Made by a program: the position numbers and the translations under genes. DNA of 64,000 nucleotides from Cerrena zonata. Its lineage: Eukaryota; Basidiomycota; Agaricomycetes; Polyporales; Cerrenaceae. Under the pieces are notes generated by a model, which saw only the letters and a program-made list of their open reading frames with translations, made no database searches and was not told the DNA's origin. Shown here in pieces: positions 60,503 through 64,000 of the stretch. Numbering within the stretch: the stretch's first letter is position 1; each line of letters starts with the position of its first letter. Location of the stretch: contig JASBNA010000010.1 of assembly GCA_038087015.1 (NCBI GenBank), forward strand, positions 434,001 through 498,000, written 5' to 3'.

Positions 60503-63126
60503 ATGACTCTCAGGCGACCTTCGTTTGCACTCTTGGTGCTATGGTTGGTACCCTCGTTTGCACAGGACTATTCTGTGCCGTCTCAATGGGTAACAACAGT
60601 CTATCATAGGCAATAGTCTGTTCTAATTACCGTGATAGAATGCCTCATCTCCTTTGAGTTTCGACCAGAGAATTCACTTGTTTCAGGGCGCTCTCGAGGC
60701 AGTCAATACCAGCTATGACGATACCAAGGGCCTGATAACAAGTGCGGTACCCTTCCGACTCATTGGCTTATGTATGGTTTAAACGATGGCTACTTCTGTA
60801 GATATGGGCTTCGGCGAAAATGCCAATTTAGTTTCGGCCACGGCCATCTTTGATCGTATCGTCTCTGGCCGGGATAATTATGGTGCAATAAAAGACCACT
60901 TATCACGAGTCAGACCCAAGCTTATCCCTCTATCGTAAGTTTTGAGATACATTTATCTCAACTTCGCCGTATTCTTATTCTTACAATATTACAGGCAATC
61001 TGTATGTCACATCCTCACAGAAATTCTGGCCTAGAGCTGATTCAAAGAATGCACGATTAGGTGGCGAGTAATGAACTACTGTAAGCTGATACAACCCCAA
61101 CAGATCTATGAACGCTAAAGTTTTTGCCTTGGGCATCCGTTTTTTAGGATGTGGGGACTTGCTGAAATCTATTCCTATCGTACATACAATGATTCTTCCT
61201 TCCTTTCCGACGCTCAAACTATTTGGGAACAATACACTCCTTGGATGATCACTACACAAGATGCCGCAAATGGCTCTCATCCATTGAGAAATGTTACATT
61301 CCCTTCGCAATGCAACGGCTGTGAGTATTTGAGAAGCCTTGATTAGAAAATGATGCAATATTTACCTTGAAATCAAGCTTCGGTCGCTGGGGGTGTATTT
61401 GTTGTAAGTATCTCATTCTATGATTGTACCTACTCAAACTTTCTAACGTCAAGTTCTCTACAGTCTCACGATGACGGGAGCAAAGCGAGTCTCGGTGTCA
61501 TTGCATCGACACAAGGGTATGTACTTATCCTCATGCACTGGTTTCATTCTCACCGTTTCATGTAGAGCATATATGGCGTGCGTACGAGCTATTCGGTATG
61601 GTTTGAGTATATTATGCTCACTCGAATTTTAGACTATCTGCATACCTATATGAGATGACCGGAAACCTGGCTTATCAAGATTCTGCTAAACTCGCGCATA
61701 CGTTTACCCAATCTCATTTGTATGATGCCACTCGAGGGTGTATCACGGACAACTACAATATTCAACAATGCCAGACGCAGAACGATTGGGCCTTTACATA
61801 CGATACCGGATTATATCTCGAAGGGCTCAGTGTGTTGGCCAATACAACCAAGGACTCCGGACTAATTCAGCTGTACGTCCGTTCACCTCGTTGTCCTTAC
61901 AATAAAGATGATGCCATAGCCCCGATGACGTCATCACGTATAGAGCAGACCAAATTGCCTTGGACTCGATGAAGTCGCCATTGTGGACGAATGTGAGCGG
62001 CGTTATTAAAGAGAGTATGATAACATGGCTAGAAAGCATTTATAGAACGGTATTGATATCGATACCATTCATAGGTCGTTCAAATGTGAAGAACGATAAT
62101 ATCGGTCATTGGTTTAAAGGTATTTACCATCGTTTTCCAAATCACCTTCATTTTTGTGAATATATAGTGTCTTTCTAGGAATGCTTATACGTGCACTTCA
62201 CGAACATTGGTCTCGCTCTGAGAGTGGATCAGGGATAGCAAATCTCATTGAGAGCTTCCTAACTGTTCAGGTTAGGCCAACACTCTGTTATTAATTTGGT
62301 ATCTACTGAATACTGTGACAGCATAATGCCATCCTGAATCTTGCCAAATACCCAGGTAGCGACTGGTATACCCCTACCTGGGCTGGCCCTCCAGTTCCTA
62401 TAATGCTTCCGTGGGGTCAACTGGCTGCGATGGATGTCCTTAGCTCTGCAATTAGCTTCGCATTGTAAGTTTCTCTCTCGAACTGTGTTAATGATTCGAT
62501 TTGACACAGGTAAATTAGGAATATCACTGACACCAACACCAACACCACTTCCCCTATTACACAGGAATTTTCAGCCTCGCACAAAACTCCCTTGGGAGCG
62601 GTTATCGGAGGAGCTGTGGGCGGATCGTTAGTTCTCATCCTAGTTATCGGAATTATATTCATGCGTCTGCGTACCCGTCACTCTGCGCTCTCAACCAAGG
62701 CCATTGTCCATAAACCTGAGGCTCTAGGAGAATCTGCCAGACGAGTATCAAGTGATCCGTCGCAATCCATTGATCCGTTCCCTCCTCCATCCCCTCCGCC
62801 ATTCCCAATAATAGGTGCGACCTAAGTCACCCTCTCAACATGATTGTATAGTCTGAGACTGATATATTCTAGAACATTTCCATTCCTCGAAGCTACCGCA
62901 TGAAGACCGACCGCCTGCCTCTGTAGCCATACAATCCAACTCACAACCTTCATCTCAGCCTGGAGTTGCACATCTGTCTACGCCACCTCAAAACCGACAG
63001 TCAGAAAATATCGGTACTAGGCAAGACCCCATTACGGAAATGATACATCATTTGAATCAAGCATTGACTAGTCTTGCAGAGGGTGCATTACCGGCTACTA
63101 CACCACCTCGATACGAGGACATCTAA
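60503..63126 (+). CDS. GH76-11: GH76-like receptor-type membrane protein
   Basis: ATG at 60503: MTLRRPSFALLVLWLVPSFA then QDYSVPSQW, one residue different from GH76-3 in the signal peptide. Exons: NASSPLSFDQRIHLFQGAL; GENANLVSATAIFDRI to IPLS; a 7-nt exon (60995-61001); a 20-nt exon (61061-61080, V-A-S-N-E-L-L); MWGLAEIYSYRTYND, MITTQDAANGSHPLRN, CNGC; LSAYLYEMTGNLAYQDS; TYDTGLYLEGLSVLANTT; GMLIRALHEHWSRS; MLPWGQLAAMDVLSSAI; the helix LGAVIGGAVGGSLVLILV; RLRTRH; SIDPFPPPSPPPFP. The last exon ends TTPPRYEDI with TAA at 63124-63126. The frame is open throughout. Where GH76-3 has N-D-L-L this copy has N-E-L-L. The apparent stop in TATGGTTTAAAC near 60775 is inside an intron. Confidence 0.82.
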
Positions 63127-63551
63127 ATATTTCGCAGATTTTCCCGTACCACTAGCATGCACTTGAGAATCTTGGGGTATTATATCATTTGCATTATTGA
63201 AATAATATATCTCGTCTGGGAAGTAGATGATATTAGCATTTGTTGTACCCCAAACCGCTCGACTTTGATACAGAATCCAAGTAATAGCACTATGTACGTC
63301 AGCCGGCCTACCCGACTTGACATGTGGAATTAAACTCAAATACCAACTACCCATGCTGCAAGTCATAGGCTGCTACGATGATACCACCTATCGCCAGGAA
63401 ATGGAGAATGGTATGTAGTAATTTGCGCTTCAATAAGGTTGCTATACATTCGAACTAAGAGCATCATACTTCTCCCGCAGGTTGCTGCTGTGAGCTACAC
63501 GACAAGTGATAATCACTACATTGTGAGAAAGCCAGTTAGTCGCTATTCCAC
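63127..63551. other. Convergent 3' flanks
   Basis: This lies between the GH76-11 stop and the stop of the minus-strand LRR-like gene. I see no gene here. Confidence 0.4.
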
Positions 63552-64000
63552 TCATCCCCTCTGAAGCCCCACTCGTTTCAAATGCAGCTTCCAAACATCG
63601 AGACCACAGTCTGTGCAAGCGACCAGCAAACTGCGGAGGTTGCGGCAACATATGTTTCTATCGATATGCCGTTGAACAAGATACAAGATGATATCCAGTT
63701 TGCATAGCTCCGATGAGTCGAAAAAAATAGTCGCGTTCCAGATACAATGTTCTGATGGCATATTGAGTTTAGTTTCGACCCAGTGTAGTACTTTCAATGC
63801 AGGCATGCACTTTAGGAACGACGTCAACACTGGGTACGGCATGCTACCGACTGCTGTGTCTCCGATGGAAAGCATCTTGACCGAAGAGATGGGAAGGTTC
63901 GAAGCTATCCATTGGACGGCCTCGTGGATAGAGCTTGGGTCCCAGATGGGAAGGCATATTCGGACTGACGCTAAAGAGTCCAAACCACAAAGCTTCGAGA
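63552..64000 (-). CDS. LRR-like protein, 5' part outside the window
   Basis: The minus-strand frame is open from the right edge to a stop at 63552-63554. It reads LCGLDSLASVRICLPIWD, NLPISSVKMLSIGDT, FLKCMPALKVLHWVETKLN, RNLRSLLVACTDCGLDVW and ends KLHLKRVGLQRG. It matches the C-terminal half of the intact protein at 47928-48965 segment by segment (QCLPISTVEMVYLGD, DMPNLKFLYW, YKNLDWVLSSCERRG). Sequence divergence is high, so it is an older paralogue. The start and N-terminal half lie beyond base 64000. Confidence 0.6.
   Translation of the reverse strand, partial: SKLCGLDSLASVRICLPIWDPSSIHEAVQWIASNLPISSVKMLSIGDTAVGSMPYPVLTSFLKCMPALKVLHWVETKLNMPSEHCIWNATIFFDSSELCKLDIILYLVQRHIDRNICCRNLRSLLVACTDCGLDVWKLHLKRVGLQRG

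Larger units (their letters stand above)
56920..63140 (-). repeat. Inverted duplication 1, right arm (GH76-10 and GH76-11 block)
   Basis: Reverse-complement partner of 11130-17560, with the same gene order. GH76-11 pairs with GH76-3 and GH76-10 with GH76-4. The match ends near the GH76-11 stop on one side and near 56900 on the other. Confidence 0.8.

Noticed and set aside
60740..60790. Stop codon in GH76-11 near 60775
   Set aside because: It lies in a predicted intron (GTACCC..TTCTGTAG) and is spliced out, as in GH76-3.
1..64000. CRISPR arrays, tRNA, rRNA or bacterial-type operons
   Set aside because: No regularly spaced repeats, cloverleaf-like segments or rRNA motifs were seen; the intron-rich genes are clearly eukaryotic.

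Overview
The window reads as nuclear DNA of a filamentous basidiomycete. Genes are cut by many 50-60 bp introns with GT..AG ends, there is no operon structure, and there are families typical of Agaricomycetes: secreted and membrane GH76-like proteins, LRR-type proteins and a multi-pass membrane protein of a kind common in mushrooms and relatives. The overall look is closest to a Rhizoctonia/Ceratobasidium-type genome. That placement is inference from memory, not a search.

The dominant content is an array of eleven related GH76-like genes, numbered here GH76-1 to GH76-11. On the minus strand are GH76-1 (cut by the left edge), 2, 3, 4, 6, 7, 8 and 9. On the plus strand are GH76-5, 10 and 11. 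The common plan is a signal peptide followed by a QDYSxPxQW-like start, a GH76-type helical domain spread over about ten exons (W-W/M-W-G-L-A-x-I-Y-A-Y, then G-S-H-P-L-K/R-N and C-N-G-G, then G-M-L-I-R-A-L-Y-E-H-W), a glycine-rich single transmembrane helix (GPIIGG..GG), a basic stop-transfer stretch, and a cytoplasmic tail with P-F-P-P-P. In six copies the protein ends within five residues of a P-P-x-Y motif. GH76-2, 8 and 10 carry disabling lesions and GH76-7 has a suspected one. GH76-3, 4, 5, 6, 9 and 11 look intact.

Other content: an intact multi-pass membrane protein (9.0-10.8 kb); LRR-like proteins at 5.8-6.5 kb (short), 43.1-44.1 kb (frameshifted), 47.9-49.0 kb (intact), 63.6 kb to the right edge (partial) and a relic at 36.5-36.9 kb; and an unassigned multi-exon gene at 53.4-54.3 kb.

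The window is strongly rearranged. A two-gene block (GH76-3/4, 11.1-17.5 kb) is present in inverted orientation at 56.9-63.1 kb (GH76-10/11). A 1.8 kb segment at 37.5-39.3 kb is inverted at 54.45-56.2 kb. A 1.3 kb segment holding a purine/pyrimidine tract at 25.4-26.8 kb is inverted at 33.9-35.2 kb. A roughly 4.8 kb unit is tandemly repeated (39.9-44.2 and 44.7-49.05 kb).

The most interesting reading is that this array encodes surface proteins built from a GH76 fold whose usual catalytic Asp pair is altered. They are tied through the membrane to a tail with WW-type ligand motifs, so they would be receptor-like rather than simply cell-wall mannanases. Most copies also share a 7-nt microexon and a 20-nt exon that together encode the altered catalytic motif.
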